Positions 9,006 to 17,616 of a stretch of 40,244 nucleotides of DNA are shown here, piece after piece; position 1 is the stretch's first letter; each line of letters opens with the position of its first letter. The DNA is from an archaeon (GTDB lineage Archaea; Thermoproteota; Nitrososphaeria; Nitrososphaerales; CADDZS01), in assembly GCA_902812485.1 (NCBI GenBank), contig CADDZS010000004.1, forward strand, positions 1 through 40,244, written 5' to 3'. The notes below the pieces were generated by a model, which saw only the letters and a program-made list of their open reading frames with translations, had not been told where the DNA came from and did no database searches. The position numbers and the translations under genes are program-made.

Positions 9006-9122
9006 GCGATGCAAGTGAAGGATGCCTCTACCCTTGATGTTCTTTAAGAGCCACATGAAACCATTCCATCCAATGAAACTACACTTTGCTTGATTGCGAG
9101 GAAAAGAGATTTGATCTGGGTT

Positions 9123-12100
9123 TCAATTTATATCCAATGCGAGCTTCATTCCGTCTATCTCGACATTCTCCCAAGAGTGCTTTGAATCACTCTTCCCGGG
9201 GTAGAAAACTACTTTCTTCACCCTAACCAAGAAAGCAAGTTCGTCTTTCTTTCCTTCGAGCATATTCACATTATGCTCTCCAAGACCAGCGATTGAAGCT
9301 TCGTTTAGCATTGCAGTCGGATCGAATCCTCTCTTCTTTCGAAGCGCTTGAAGATTCCTTGCTAGATCCCTCACAAGCCCCTCCGTCACGAGATTTTCGT
9401 CTCTTGACGTGTCAAGGGCAACCACTATCCCAAAATTTTCACTTGTTACGAGTTCCGGGCTCGAAGGATTAAATGAGAAGGAAACGTCCGCAGGGCCTAG
9501 CTCTATTTTTTCGTCGGCAATTGAAAGATGAGCTTTCCCTTTTGTTGAGAGCTCCTTGTATAGAGAAGTAGCGTTCACTGAACCGAGCGCCTCAGCCACT
9601 TGATTCATCTTTTCGCGAAAGCGCGGAGCTAAGCGTTCGTAGTTGGGACTTGCTCTGACTTTGAGAGGCAACAAGCCAGGATCTGACTCAATTATCACAT
9701 CTAGGATGTTGGTCTGCTCGAGAAGTATCTTTCTGTTTTCTAGGACGAGGTCTTTCATAGAATCGCTTGCAAGATAGAAAGCTCTTTTCAAGGGCCAACG
9801 CCTCTTAATTCCAGCTTTCATCCGCGCAGAATTTGTAACGGAAACGAACTTGACGAGGAGATCAAATTCTGCTTCTACTCTCTCATTTCTGAGTTCTGCA
9901 TGCGACCCGGGCCAGTCCTCAAGGAGAAGGTGGTCAGTGCCAAATGTCCTTGTAGCGAGAAAATCTGTCACATACGGAGAAATCGGATGGAGAAGAAGAT
10001 CGCAAACATAAAGTGCAAATCCAAGAACCGTGTAGACTTGTTCTCTTCTTGTTTGACTGCTTGCATGCCCGGATTCTTGCTGATACCCTTCGTCTTCACT
10101 CCAAAGTTCTCTCCTTATTATTGGAACGTATGTTTGACTAAGTTCGTCTATGAGAAATCTTTCAAGTGATCTAGCGGCAACCTCGTATCTTGCATTAGAA
10201 TAACTCAGGGTTACCGAGTCGATCAAAGCTTCGACTCGAGATAAAAGCCAGACATCCTGCTTCGGAACCTCTTGAATCCTTCGAGCAATTTTCTCGAATC
10301 TTTCGAGTAGGATATCCTTCTTTGAGACGAACCCATCGAATGAGCTGTTCTGAAGATAGAAAACATGCATGTGATACAGCGTATTAAGAACTTGATACGG
10401 GCGCGCATTCATTTCCTTGAAAGAGAAATTGATCGAGTCAATTGGGGGCGCTTTCCACACTAGGTAATAGCGAGCTACATCTACCGACTCGCGCGAAAGA
10501 AGATCATTTGCTCCAATGAAGTTGCCCTTGCTTTTGCTCATCTTTTCTCCCTGCTCGTTAAGGACGAAACCATAGAATAGAAATGCCCTGTACGGCGCCT
10601 CTTTCTCCATTTTCAAGATCACATTTTCAAGCAGAAGTGAATAGGCCCAGCCGCGGGTTTGATCTATTGCCTCGACGAGAAAGGGGACCGGTACGTACTC
10701 CTCAAATTCTTTGTCTGAAAGGGACGCATAGGGTGCAGCCCCGCTGTTGTGCCAGGTGTCAAGCACAAATGGCTCTCTTCGCATCTCTGACCCACATTTT
10801 GGGCAATCGATCACGATCCTGTCAATCCACGGCCTGTGAAGCTCAAAGTTTTCGCCGTCTGGAAGTGACTTCGCTCTCTCCACGATTTCCTTTCTGCTGA
10901 AAAGGGCCATTTTCTCGCCGCATTTATCACATCTCCAGATCGGAATAGGATTGCCCCACAGCCTTTCACGCGAGATGCACCAGGGCCTCTTTTCCTTCAC
11001 GATTTCCAAGAACCTATTTCTGGGCTCTTCGTAATAGTACTCCACATTGGATGCCGCCTCGACCGCCCTTTCCCCCAGCCTATCGACGAAGTAAAAGTAT
11101 CCTCGTCTAGCGAGCCAGAGCAACCTGTGCCCACTTCTCCAGCAGACTGGATAGTCGTGCCTGATCTTTCCGTACTTGAGCAAAAGCCCTTTCTCATTTA
11201 GAAGATCCCTCACTTTCCTGTCTGCGTCACGAACGAAGAGACCATTGAAGATGCCAGCCGCCTCGTTGAAATTCCCTTGCTCGTCAATTGGGTTGAAAAT
11301 CGGTACGCCCCTTTTGCGAGATACTGCAAAGTCGTCCTCACCATTCGCGGGCGAGAGATGCACGAGGCCAGACCCCGTCGTGACATCTACAAAGTCTTCA
11401 GCCACAACCGAGTGGACCAGGTCACTCTTCAGTTCTATCTTCGCTTGTTCAGGAATATAGTCTGAAAGAGGGTGCTCGTATCTTAGCCCTTCGAGATCCC
11501 TGCCAAGGACTTTCCTTTCTACCTCATACCCGGAAATTCGCAGCTCCTCTTGCAAAAGAGGTCCAAGCCTCTCAGCACCAACGATCCAAGTCTCGAGCTT
11601 GCCTTCAGAGGTCTTTACTTTTACGAAGCAATACTCTGCATCAGGCTTGACGCCGACCATTTCATCAGTTACGACAGTAAAGGGCATAGTTGTCCAGACA
11701 ACCAAGAAAGTATCACTGTACTTTACATCAGAACTTTTTACCTTCAGTTTGAAGTACATGGAAGGGTCTTCAAGATTTTGATAGCCTCCGAGGGCTACCT
11801 CTGCCGCGCTCAAAGAAGTTTGGCAGCTTGGGCAGAACGGCGTCACTCGGAATCCTTCTTCGAGTATTCCGTTGTTCCACGCAGATCTGAGATACTTCCA
11901 CTCTCTTTCTATGTATTCGTCACGATATGTCCAGTAGGCCTTACTGTCATCAATTGAAAGGCCAAGCATTTCGTCGGCCTTCTTCCAGACGTCGTGATAT
12001 TTCGAAAGCATTTTCTTGCAAGCATCAATCAGCTTCTCTTCTCCGATGACTTTCAGGTTGGCCGTCTTGTTGCCAGTTAGGCCGAGCTCCTTCTCTGCTT

Positions 12101-12422
12101 CGAGCTCCACCGGCAAACCCTGGCAATCCCATCCGCCTCTGAAATCTACGAAATCTCCGCGCATTGTGGTGAAGCGATACCAAAGATCCTTGATGAGCCG
12201 CCCTCTCATATGCCCGACGTGGGGTTCGCCGTTGAGAGTCGGGGGTCCCTCAACGTAACCGTACTTCTTCTTTCCTCTCAGTTTTTCCTCGATGAGCTTT
12301 TTCACATCGATCGATTTCCAGTTTTGACGTACATTTGCTTCCACTTCCTTCGGGCAATAATTTGCAGACAACGGCCTTTGAGGCTGGGAAATCTTCGAAG
12401 AAGTAATATATTCAGAAGTCAT
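9123..12422 (-). CDS. ileS: Isoleucyl-tRNA synthetase
   Basis: 1099-residue class I aminoacyl-tRNA synthetase charging tRNA-Ile, with CP1 editing domain. The HIGH-class signature is PTLNGEPHVGH (residues 61-71) and the KMSKS loop appears as GEKMSKSKGN (about 655-664). The CP1 insert includes threonine-rich and GSGLVHLSPANGEDDF editing-pocket segments; a C-terminal anticodon-binding domain follows and a CxxC pair (CDKCGEKM) plus a second (CPKCGSEM) suggest zinc binding. Length and form match archaeal/eukaryotic-type IleRS. ATG start. A perfect 7-bp hairpin lies 70-90 bases upstream of the start codon (12492-12511). Confidence 0.97.
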   Translation of the reverse strand: MTSEYITSSKISQPQRPLSANYCPKEVEANVRQNWKSIDVKKLIEEKLRGKKKYGYVEGPPTLNGEPHVGHMRGRLIKDLWYRFTTMRGDFVDFRGGWDCQGLPVELEAEKELGLTGNKTANLKVIGEEKLIDACKKMLSKYHDVWKKADEMLGLSIDDSKAYWTYRDEYIEREWKYLRSAWNNGILEEGFRVTPFCPSCQTSLSAAEVALGGYQNLEDPSMYFKLKVKSSDVKYSDTFLVVWTTMPFTVVTDEMVGVKPDAEYCFVKVKTSEGKLETWIVGAERLGPLLQEELRISGYEVERKVLGRDLEGLRYEHPLSDYIPEQAKIELKSDLVHSVVAEDFVDVTTGSGLVHLSPANGEDDFAVSRKRGVPIFNPIDEQGNFNEAAGIFNGLFVRDADRKVRDLLNEKGLLLKYGKIRHDYPVCWRSGHRLLWLARRGYFYFVDRLGERAVEAASNVEYYYEEPRNRFLEIVKEKRPWCISRERLWGNPIPIWRCDKCGEKMALFSRKEIVERAKSLPDGENFELHRPWIDRIVIDCPKCGSEMRREPFVLDTWHNSGAAPYASLSDKEFEEYVPVPFLVEAIDQTRGWAYSLLLENVILKMEKEAPYRAFLFYGFVLNEQGEKMSKSKGNFIGANDLLSRESVDVARYYLVWKAPPIDSINFSFKEMNARPYQVLNTLYHMHVFYLQNSSFDGFVSKKDILLERFEKIARRIQEVPKQDVWLLSRVEALIDSVTLSYSNARYEVAARSLERFLIDELSQTYVPIIRRELWSEDEGYQQESGHASSQTRREQVYTVLGFALYVCDLLLHPISPYVTDFLATRTFGTDHLLLEDWPGSHAELRNERVEAEFDLLVKFVSVTNSARMKAGIKRRWPLKRAFYLASDSMKDLVLENRKILLEQTNILDVIIESDPGLLPLKVRASPNYERLAPRFREKMNQVAEALGSVNATSLYKELSTKGKAHLSIADEKIELGPADVSFSFNPSSPELVTSENFGIVVALDTSRDENLVTEGLVRDLARNLQALRKKRGFDPTAMLNEASIAGLGEHNVNMLEGKKDELAFLVRVKKVVFYPGKSDSKHSWENVEIDGMKLALDIN

Positions 12423-12491
12423 TTCTCTAGAAAATCACTCACAGATTGCCCGAGAAGTAAAGGAATTGGTTTGAGATGCTTCAAGACTATT

Positions 12492-12511
12492 TACTTGCAC
12501 GAAAGCAAGTA
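12492..12511. promoter_or_regulatory. Perfect hairpin in the ileS upstream region
   Basis: TACTTGC (12492-12498) pairs perfectly with GCAAGTA (12505-12511) around a six-base loop ACGAAA. It lies 70-89 bases upstream of the ileS start. It could be part of an RNA leader or a protein-binding site; no family assigned. Confidence 0.35.
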
Positions 12512-12867
12512 CGGCACGTCTTTCAAAAAATGTGGCAAGCAAAAAACAGTTCGAAATAAAGAAACAATGTTCGGGGGGACTAACAATGGGAAAACTTCTT
12601 CTAGGGAGAAGGACAACAAGAAGGCAGAATTTGGCGACCACCGAACACTTTAGGCACCGAAACCACCATTCCTCTTGCTATGACCACGTATTTAGAACTT
12701 TTCCCTCATTTGAATCCGCTGGCATAGCGGCTAAACAGATCGACCGAAGACAAATTGACGTTTTCGAGTGCTGACCTCAAACCTAACTACTTTCGTCTGA
12801 TGAGAAAAAAGGAAAGCGAAAATCTCTGCAAGAGGAGGAAAGTCCAGCGAAATTACATTGCGGGAGT

Positions 12868-13104
12868 CTAGGATTGTCCTATGCAATTATCCATGCCTTT
12901 TCTCCACTTGAGACTGATAAATTCTAGAGCCTGGAATGTAAGATCATCTATTTGGAATTTCTCCCCTTCTCTTCTACGGCTTGATTTGATTTGTTCCGGA
13001 ATAGTGTGAACTGTAGATCCAAAATCTACTACCGCCTTTCCGTGAGAAGCGCCGTCATCGCCTAAATTTGTCGACTGAGAATATTGATATTTCACATCTT
13101 CCAC
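12868..13104 (-). CDS. Possible small hypothetical protein
   Basis: A 78-codon frame with a GTG start. The product has mixed, protein-like composition with a charged middle (KSSRRREGEKF) and a hydrophobic helix-like end (LTFQALEFISLKW), but there are no recognisable domains, no Shine-Dalgarno sequence and no homologue I can name. It may be a chance frame in a long non-coding region. Listed only because nothing else occupies this stretch. Confidence 0.2.
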   Translation of the reverse strand: MEDVKYQYSQSTNLGDDGASHGKAVVDFGSTVHTIPEQIKSSRRREGEKFQIDDLTFQALEFISLKWRKGMDNCIGQS

Positions 13105-13588
13105 AAATTGTAATTACTGTTAGCAAATCGCCATCTTATTATTATTAGCCAGATTTTATGGCTGTGAGGATCCCTCCAAGGATATCTTCCTTCATTTCTT
13201 TTCCTTTGATGTAACTCTCTATCTCTCTCCTCGAAAAATGTGTGAGTAATGATCAACGAAGTACAAAGGAGAATCTAACGGAAATAGCTTAATCAGGAGA
13301 GGCTGAGCTTCCTTCTTATGACATTCTAATGAACAAAAACAAAAGGGAAAAATGTGGAGAAGTGTTTATCGTTCCATATACACATCTCGAAAGCGATTTT
13401 TCGTTGATTTCTGATTGTTTCACAAAAGCCTCTTTCCGCTTTCCTTTTCCACTTCCATGATTTTCGAGACCTTTCCGAACCACCATTACTCAAAGATGTG
13501 AAAGATCATCGAGACGTCTCGCATACATGATAGAAGCCCTACACTCGGATTCTGACCGATCAGGCCAAATTTTCCGCGAGCTCGTGCC

Positions 13589-13602
13589 ATAATATAATTA
13601 AA
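13589..13602 (+). promoter_or_regulatory. TATA-like element ahead of hairpin RNA candidate
   Basis: The AT-only run ATAATATAATTAAAAA-type segment at 13590-13604 has a TATA core that would place a start near 13618-13622, exactly where the hairpin begins. Inference from spacing. Confidence 0.35.
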
Positions 13603-13619
13603 AACGCACGACCAACCCC

Positions 13620-13680
13620 CGACTTGTCAGGAAAAAGGGCTCTTCCCTTGACAGGATTCATTCATCTTTCCTCTTTTCGT
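13620..13680 (+). ncRNA. Candidate structured RNA or long 5' leader upstream of cdvB
   Basis: Stem CTTGTCA (13623-13629) pairs with TGACAGG (13649-13655) including one G-T pair; after an asymmetric six-base bulge GGAAAA, AGGG (13636-13639) pairs with CCCT (13645-13648) around a five-base loop. A TATA-like site sits 25-30 bases upstream. T-rich sequence follows at 13660-13678. Either an independent small RNA or the start of a 320-base cdvB leader; a nearer promoter at 13902 argues for the former. No RNA family recognised. Confidence 0.3.
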
Positions 13681-13901
13681 GCCTCTCATCAGGAGGGAAA
13701 GAACTCATGGAGCCGAGAGCGTCTAATTAACTAGAGATAGGAAGAAAAAAGGGGGCTTAAGGAGGGGAGAACAAAGTGGCTGCGAGAGCGGGATAAAGAA
13801 GAATTAATATCGAAATGGCGAGAAAAAGAGAAATTCCCTGATCGCCTTCAGTTGAACAATTTTAGCCCGAAGTGAAGAACAATTAACCCCGCTCGTTATC
13901 G

Positions 13902-13912
13902 TTATGATAAAA
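13902..13912 (+). promoter_or_regulatory. Probable promoter of the first cdvB gene
   Basis: TTATGATAAAA lies 29-39 bases upstream of the ATG at 13941, which would give a transcript with a leader of only a few bases, as is common in archaea. Confidence 0.4.
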
Positions 13913-13940
13913 GCAATTCCCTCTTCGGTGCTAATACCGA

Positions 13941-14588
13941 ATGTCACAGTTTTCGTCCAGATGGCAGAAATCTCCCAACGACGGACTCGGCACTAGAATC
14001 AAAGATACGGTCCGATCACCAGGTCCGCTCAAGCCGAGACTAGAGCAGGCCACGCGACAGATCCAAGTTCAGATATCAAAGCTTGACGCAACTTCAGCAA
14101 AACTGAGGGAGCGAGACGCTTCGATTTTTAACAAGGTAGTCGCATCAATCCAAAAGCATGACACGGCTCACGCAAACATTCTCGCAAACGAGCTCGCTGA
14201 AGTTCGCAAAATGAACAAGATGGTTACACAGGCAAAGCTAGCTCTCGAACAAATCACTCTCAGACTGAACACGGTTCAGGAGCTTGGAGACATCGTGGTC
14301 ACACTGTCACCAGCCATGGGTGTAATCAGAAACGTGCGTTCAGGGCTTGTGAGTGTCATACCTGAAGCCGAGCACGAAATAGGCGAGATATCTGGATTAC
14401 TGAGCAGCATTCTGGTCGATGCTGGGCAGCTTGGCTCAGGCGTCATCAACTTCGAATCCGCAAACGAAGAAGCGGATAAGATCTTGGCTGAAGCTGGAGC
14501 GGTTGCTGAGCAAAGAATGCGAGACAAGTTTCCAGACCTGCCAACATCTGTTCCAACTGGAACAGAATCTACCACAGGCTTCTCCTAA
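13941..14588 (+). CDS. cdvB: ESCRT-III-like cell division protein, CdvB paralogue without winged helix
   Basis: 215-residue Snf7/ESCRT-III protein that polymerises on membrane in archaeal cell division or remodelling. Seen: N-terminal FSSRW (residues 4-8), basic helix 1 with PLKPRLEQATRQIQVQI, the long helical hairpin with KLRERDASIFNKVVASI, the highly conserved LANELAEVRKM and LALEQITLRL segments, and ELGDIVVTLSPAM. The C-terminus ends in FPDLPTSVP (197-205), resembling the MIM2 peptide that binds the MIT domain of Vps4; the CdvC encoded 1.6 kb downstream has such a domain. No winged helix, so this is the CdvB1/B2-like form. After the TAA stop the same frame stays open for 29 more codons. 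ATG start with promoter about 30 bases upstream. Confidence 0.93.
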   Translation: MSQFSSRWQKSPNDGLGTRIKDTVRSPGPLKPRLEQATRQIQVQISKLDATSAKLRERDASIFNKVVASIQKHDTAHANILANELAEVRKMNKMVTQAKLALEQITLRLNTVQELGDIVVTLSPAMGVIRNVRSGLVSVIPEAEHEIGEISGLLSSILVDAGQLGSGVINFESANEEADKILAEAGAVAEQRMRDKFPDLPTSVPTGTESTTGFS

Positions 14589-15034
14589 CTGAGCAAAAAG
14601 AGGAAGAGGAAGAATAAGAAAGAGCTACCTGTAGTAGTAACAGCAGTAGCTAAGCTTACAGCGAAGACAAGAAAGTGAAGAAGCTGCGCAACATGACTGA
14701 CCTATTTGTTGCGCAGCCATTCACTATGTTTTTCGCCCCTTCTTGCCTCCCTCTTTCTCAATCGCCTAGATCCCTCGACTGGTCTAGCATCCTGTGGTTC
14801 TTTTTTTCCCTTCGCAAACCAGAGGAAATGTCAAAAAGATTGAAAGAAACAGGGTAAGTAAGGAAAAACAAGCATACAAGTGGCACCATCATTAGAAGCA
14901 AAGAACCGATTTTTGAGCAAACGCTCGAATAAAAAAATGCGTAGAGAAAGTGCGAAAGAGGGCAAAGTGACTTCTTGAAAGCTTACCCTATCCGCAAGGT
15001 AGCCAAAAGCAATGAGCCTTGAGGTACTTGCGTT
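14589..15034 (+). other. Gap between the two cdvB genes, partly open in frame with the first
   Basis: The first 87 bases (14589-14675) continue the cdvB frame past its TAA as a lysine/arginine-rich then valine-rich stretch, ending at TGA 14676-14678; it includes GTA/GCA triplet repeats (about 14631-14650). A run of seven T at 14801-14807 could terminate the first cdvB transcript. An A-rich AATAAAAAAA near 14929 is a weak promoter candidate for the second gene. No other gene seen. Confidence 0.4.
14798..14807 (+). terminator. T-run, possible terminator of first cdvB
   Basis: TTC followed by seven T residues, 210 bases past the cdvB stop. Archaeal RNA polymerase often terminates at T-runs without a hairpin; no hairpin is obvious here. 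Confidence 0.3.
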
Positions 15035-16024
15035 TTGGCCCCGCCTCCTTCGCTTCGTCATGCGCTAATGGGTGATGGAGGAAAGGATCTGAAAGAGAAA
15101 ATCACCTACGCGATAAGGCAAATAGAGATTCAAAGAAAAGAACTCGACCAATTGCGCCTGAGGCTCGAGGAAAGAAGGAAGAGCATCTTCGGGGCGACTG
15201 TGCGTGCTATAGAGCAATGTGACGAAATGAGAGCTCGTCTGCTTTCTGGAGAGCATGTTGAACTTCAAAAAGTGACACATATTGTAAATGCCGCCGAGCT
15301 TGCACTTCTCCACATAGTTGTAAGGCTGGAAACTCTCCGAGACGTAGGTGACATTATGTATGTGCTGACGAACGCATTCAAGGAAGTAAAGAGAGTTGGT
15401 AAATCTATTTCAAACATTGCACCAAACCTTGAACGAGCGGCAGAAGAAATCAACCAATCGTTTTCGGACATACTTGCAGAGCTTGGAATCCTGAGCCCAG
15501 AGGTGAGAATAACCCTCAGCGACACACCGCAGGAGATTTTTGACAAGGCTCATCAGCTCATAAAGGAGAAGACATCGCAAATTTCTGATCTTCCAAAGTC
15601 CCTAGAGCAAGTGGAAAATTCTCAAGAGGGATCGTTATTCGAGAAGACCAAGAAAATTGCGCTACTTGCGACTCTTGATGGCGATAACGGAGACGAACAA
15701 GAGGAGGAGGAAGAAGAAGAGAAATTAGTCGGAGTCAAAGTACCCGAGCCAGCTAAGGACCAACAGGTAGCAGATTTGTCAGAAGAACAGTTCAAACCCA
15801 TACTTCTTTCTGTGAGATCCCCGCCTCAGCAGACTGACGTTGATTATGAGTTAAGGCGGTACATTGCAGAACACGGCGAGGCTAGCTTTGATGTGATCGC
15901 TGCCTCCGCCAGACTCAATTTACCAGTTTACAAGATTGAAGAGTCTTATCTTAGGATTCTTGACCAAAGGAAGAGGCTCCGTCAGACGAAAGAACAAGAT
16001 CAAGAGGGTGCAGAGGCGATATAG
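15035..16024 (+). CDS. cdvB: CdvB: ESCRT-III protein with C-terminal winged helix
   Basis: 329-residue ESCRT-III family protein of the CdvB type. The helical ESCRT-III core spans about residues 20-150 (VRAIEQCDEMRARLL, AELALLHIVVRLETLRDVGDI), then comes a linker with an uninterrupted glutamate run (about 223-229), and a winged-helix domain at about 268-318 (DYELRRYIAEHGEASFDVIAASARLNLPVYKIEESYLRIL by pattern of helices), the part that in Sulfolobus CdvB binds CdvA. The core lacks the N-terminal FxxxW segment present in the neighbouring paralogue. TTG start at 15035 because a TGA lies five codons upstream; ATG at 15068 is the alternative. Same strand, between the short paralogue and cdvC. No cdvA is in the window. 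Confidence 0.88.
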   Translation: MAPPPSLRHALMGDGGKDLKEKITYAIRQIEIQRKELDQLRLRLEERRKSIFGATVRAIEQCDEMRARLLSGEHVELQKVTHIVNAAELALLHIVVRLETLRDVGDIMYVLTNAFKEVKRVGKSISNIAPNLERAAEEINQSFSDILAELGILSPEVRITLSDTPQEIFDKAHQLIKEKTSQISDLPKSLEQVENSQEGSLFEKTKKIALLATLDGDNGDEQEEEEEEEKLVGVKVPEPAKDQQVADLSEEQFKPILLSVRSPPQQTDVDYELRRYIAEHGEASFDVIAASARLNLPVYKIEESYLRILDQRKRLRQTKEQDQEGAEAI

Positions 16025-16215
16025 ATGGTTTGATATCATCTCACCCCTGAACCGATGATGATAATCGAAGAGAGAAGAATTCCCAGAATGTGAGATGTAG
16101 CGAAAGGAAAAAGGACTGCTTTATACAGTGAACTAGTGAGAAAATGCACCTTTTCTAATCAATGAGTCAAGAAGAATTAACAGAGCAAGTAACCTTGAGC
16201 GCGATTAGGATTACA

Positions 16216-16220
16216 GGAGG
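16216..16220 (+). promoter_or_regulatory. Shine-Dalgarno sequence for cdvC
   Basis: GGAGG 11 bases before the TTG at 16232; supports that unusual start and is one of few strong ribosome-binding sites in the window. Confidence 0.6.
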
Positions 16221-16231
16221 TCTCTAGTGTC

Positions 16232-17593
16232 TTGAGTGAGAACGCAGCAAAAGTTCTTGAAAGTGCAGCCCAAAAATACGCCTCGGAAGCCATCCGTTTC
16301 GATTCTCAAGGTGCGAGGGGGATGGCGATCAAGAATTATCAGAATGCCATTCAAACCCTTGTACAGCTGGCGCGCTTGTATCCAGATTACAAGCTCAACT
16401 CAATGTATCTGCACAGGGCTCAGCTCTATCAAGAGAGAGTTAAAGCGCTACAGTCAGCTCATGGAATAATGCCTCCTGACGAGTCCGAAACTACTGAATT
16501 TGTATTCAGCGCTCCGTCGAGTTCTTCCTCTTCTTCTTCATCATCCTCGGCCGCTCTTTCTTCACCACGTCCAAGCTCTTCTCTTGTTCCACCAAAACAA
16601 GATCCACGCCAGTCAAGTAAAGGGTCGCTGCTGTCATCTTCCGCTGCTTCTCCTCCTGCTTTCTCCCAGAGGCCGGAGGGAATATCGGGCGGACCTCAAG
16701 TCGTCGAACAGCTCAAGGCAAGCTATAGCGATCTCATCATGAAGGAGAGGCCGAATGTAAAGTGGGATGAAGTTGTAGGTCTTGAAGATGCAAAGAAGGC
16801 CTTGAGAGAATCTATCATCTTTCCGGTGCACAGACCTGATCTTTTCCCTCTGGGGTGGCCAAGAGGGATTTTGATGTACGGTCCTCCAGGATGCGGGAAA
16901 ACTCTACTCGCCGCTGCGACTGCCTCAGAGATCGAGAGCTACTTCATCACTGTCGATGCAGCCTCAATCATGTCCAAGTGGCTCGGTGAAGGTGAGAGAA
17001 ACGTAGCGAAACTCTTCAACTCGGCTCGCAAGCTTCTCGAAAAGGACGCAAAATCTGTCATTGTTTTCATAGACGAACTAGATTCGATTTTAGGCTCTAG
17101 AAACAATGAAGTCGGAGGAGAAGTGAGGGTGAGGAATCAGTTTCTGAAGGAGATGGACGGTGTCGCTGATAAGGGCAAGCACCTTCATCTTTACGTAATC
17201 GGCGCAACGAACAAGCCTTGGTCTCTAGACTGGCCATTCTTGAGGAGATTCCAAAAGAGGATCTATGTTCCTCTTCCAGACATCAAAGCTAGGACCCAAA
17301 TGCTGAAGCAGTACACTGCACCGCTCAAAATCGACCCCGAGCTCAAGCTTGACGATTTGGCTAAGCTTACCGAAGGCTATTCCGGCTCCGACATGAGAGA
17401 CATATGCCAAGCTGTTCAGCTCAAGGTGGTAACAGAGCTCTTCGAGCAGAACAAGGCCGATGACAGAGAGGTTCAGCCCCGAGCAATTAATCTTGAGGAC
17501 TTTAAGGAAATACTTCACTTGAGGAAACCCAGCGTCTCCCCTGAAATGCTTAAAGCATATGTGATGTGGTCGGAGAACTTCAAAGCATTGTAG
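16232..17593 (+). CDS. cdvC: CdvC: Vps4-like AAA ATPase
   Basis: 453-residue AAA ATPase that disassembles ESCRT-III polymers during archaeal division. Domain order: N-terminal three-helix MIT domain (about 3-76) that binds ESCRT-III tails, a long low-complexity linker (about 77-155) with a run of eleven serines starting near residue 96, and the AAA module. Seen: Walker A GPPGCGKT (217-224), Walker B VIVFIDELDS (277-286), sensor 1 in IGATNKPW, arginine finger region FLRRFQKR (337-344), and a C-terminal Vps4-type helix. The serine-rich linker is longer than usual for crenarchaeal CdvC. TTG start, supported by the GGAGG at 16216. It is the last gene of the Cdv cluster and converges on aspS. Confidence 0.96.
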   Translation: MSENAAKVLESAAQKYASEAIRFDSQGARGMAIKNYQNAIQTLVQLARLYPDYKLNSMYLHRAQLYQERVKALQSAHGIMPPDESETTEFVFSAPSSSSSSSSSSSAALSSPRPSSSLVPPKQDPRQSSKGSLLSSSAASPPAFSQRPEGISGGPQVVEQLKASYSDLIMKERPNVKWDEVVGLEDAKKALRESIIFPVHRPDLFPLGWPRGILMYGPPGCGKTLLAAATASEIESYFITVDAASIMSKWLGEGERNVAKLFNSARKLLEKDAKSVIVFIDELDSILGSRNNEVGGEVRVRNQFLKEMDGVADKGKHLHLYVIGATNKPWSLDWPFLRRFQKRIYVPLPDIKARTQMLKQYTAPLKIDPELKLDDLAKLTEGYSGSDMRDICQAVQLKVVTELFEQNKADDREVQPRAINLEDFKEILHLRKPSVSPEMLKAYVMWSENFKAL

Positions 17594-17616
17594 TGCTCCC
17601 GCTACGAACAACTGTT

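Larger units (their letters stand above)
12423..13940. other. 1.5-kb gap with hairpins and promoter-like elements, no convincing protein gene
   Basis: Between the divergent ileS and cdvB-like genes. Contents: perfect hairpin 12492-12511; a 5-bp hairpin CCGCT/AGCGG at 12716-12730; GAGGAAAGTCC at 12835-12845, identical to the universal RNase P RNA CR-I core but without a matching downstream partner; a weak minus-strand frame of 78 codons with GTG start (12868-13104) of unknown merit; an ATT-repeat at 13137-13147; a TATA-like site at 13589-13602 directly ahead of a bulged hairpin (13623-13655); and a TATA-like site at 13902-13912 for the downstream cdvB gene. Confidence 0.5.

Noticed and set aside
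9900-10900. Several plus-strand frames of 60-105 codons
   Set aside because: They lie inside ileS on the opposite strand; the IleRS frame is continuous and carries all catalytic motifs.
16500-16742. Leucine/histidine-rich plus-strand frame
   Set aside because: A shifted reading of the serine-rich CdvC linker; the true frame has MIT and AAA domains on both sides.
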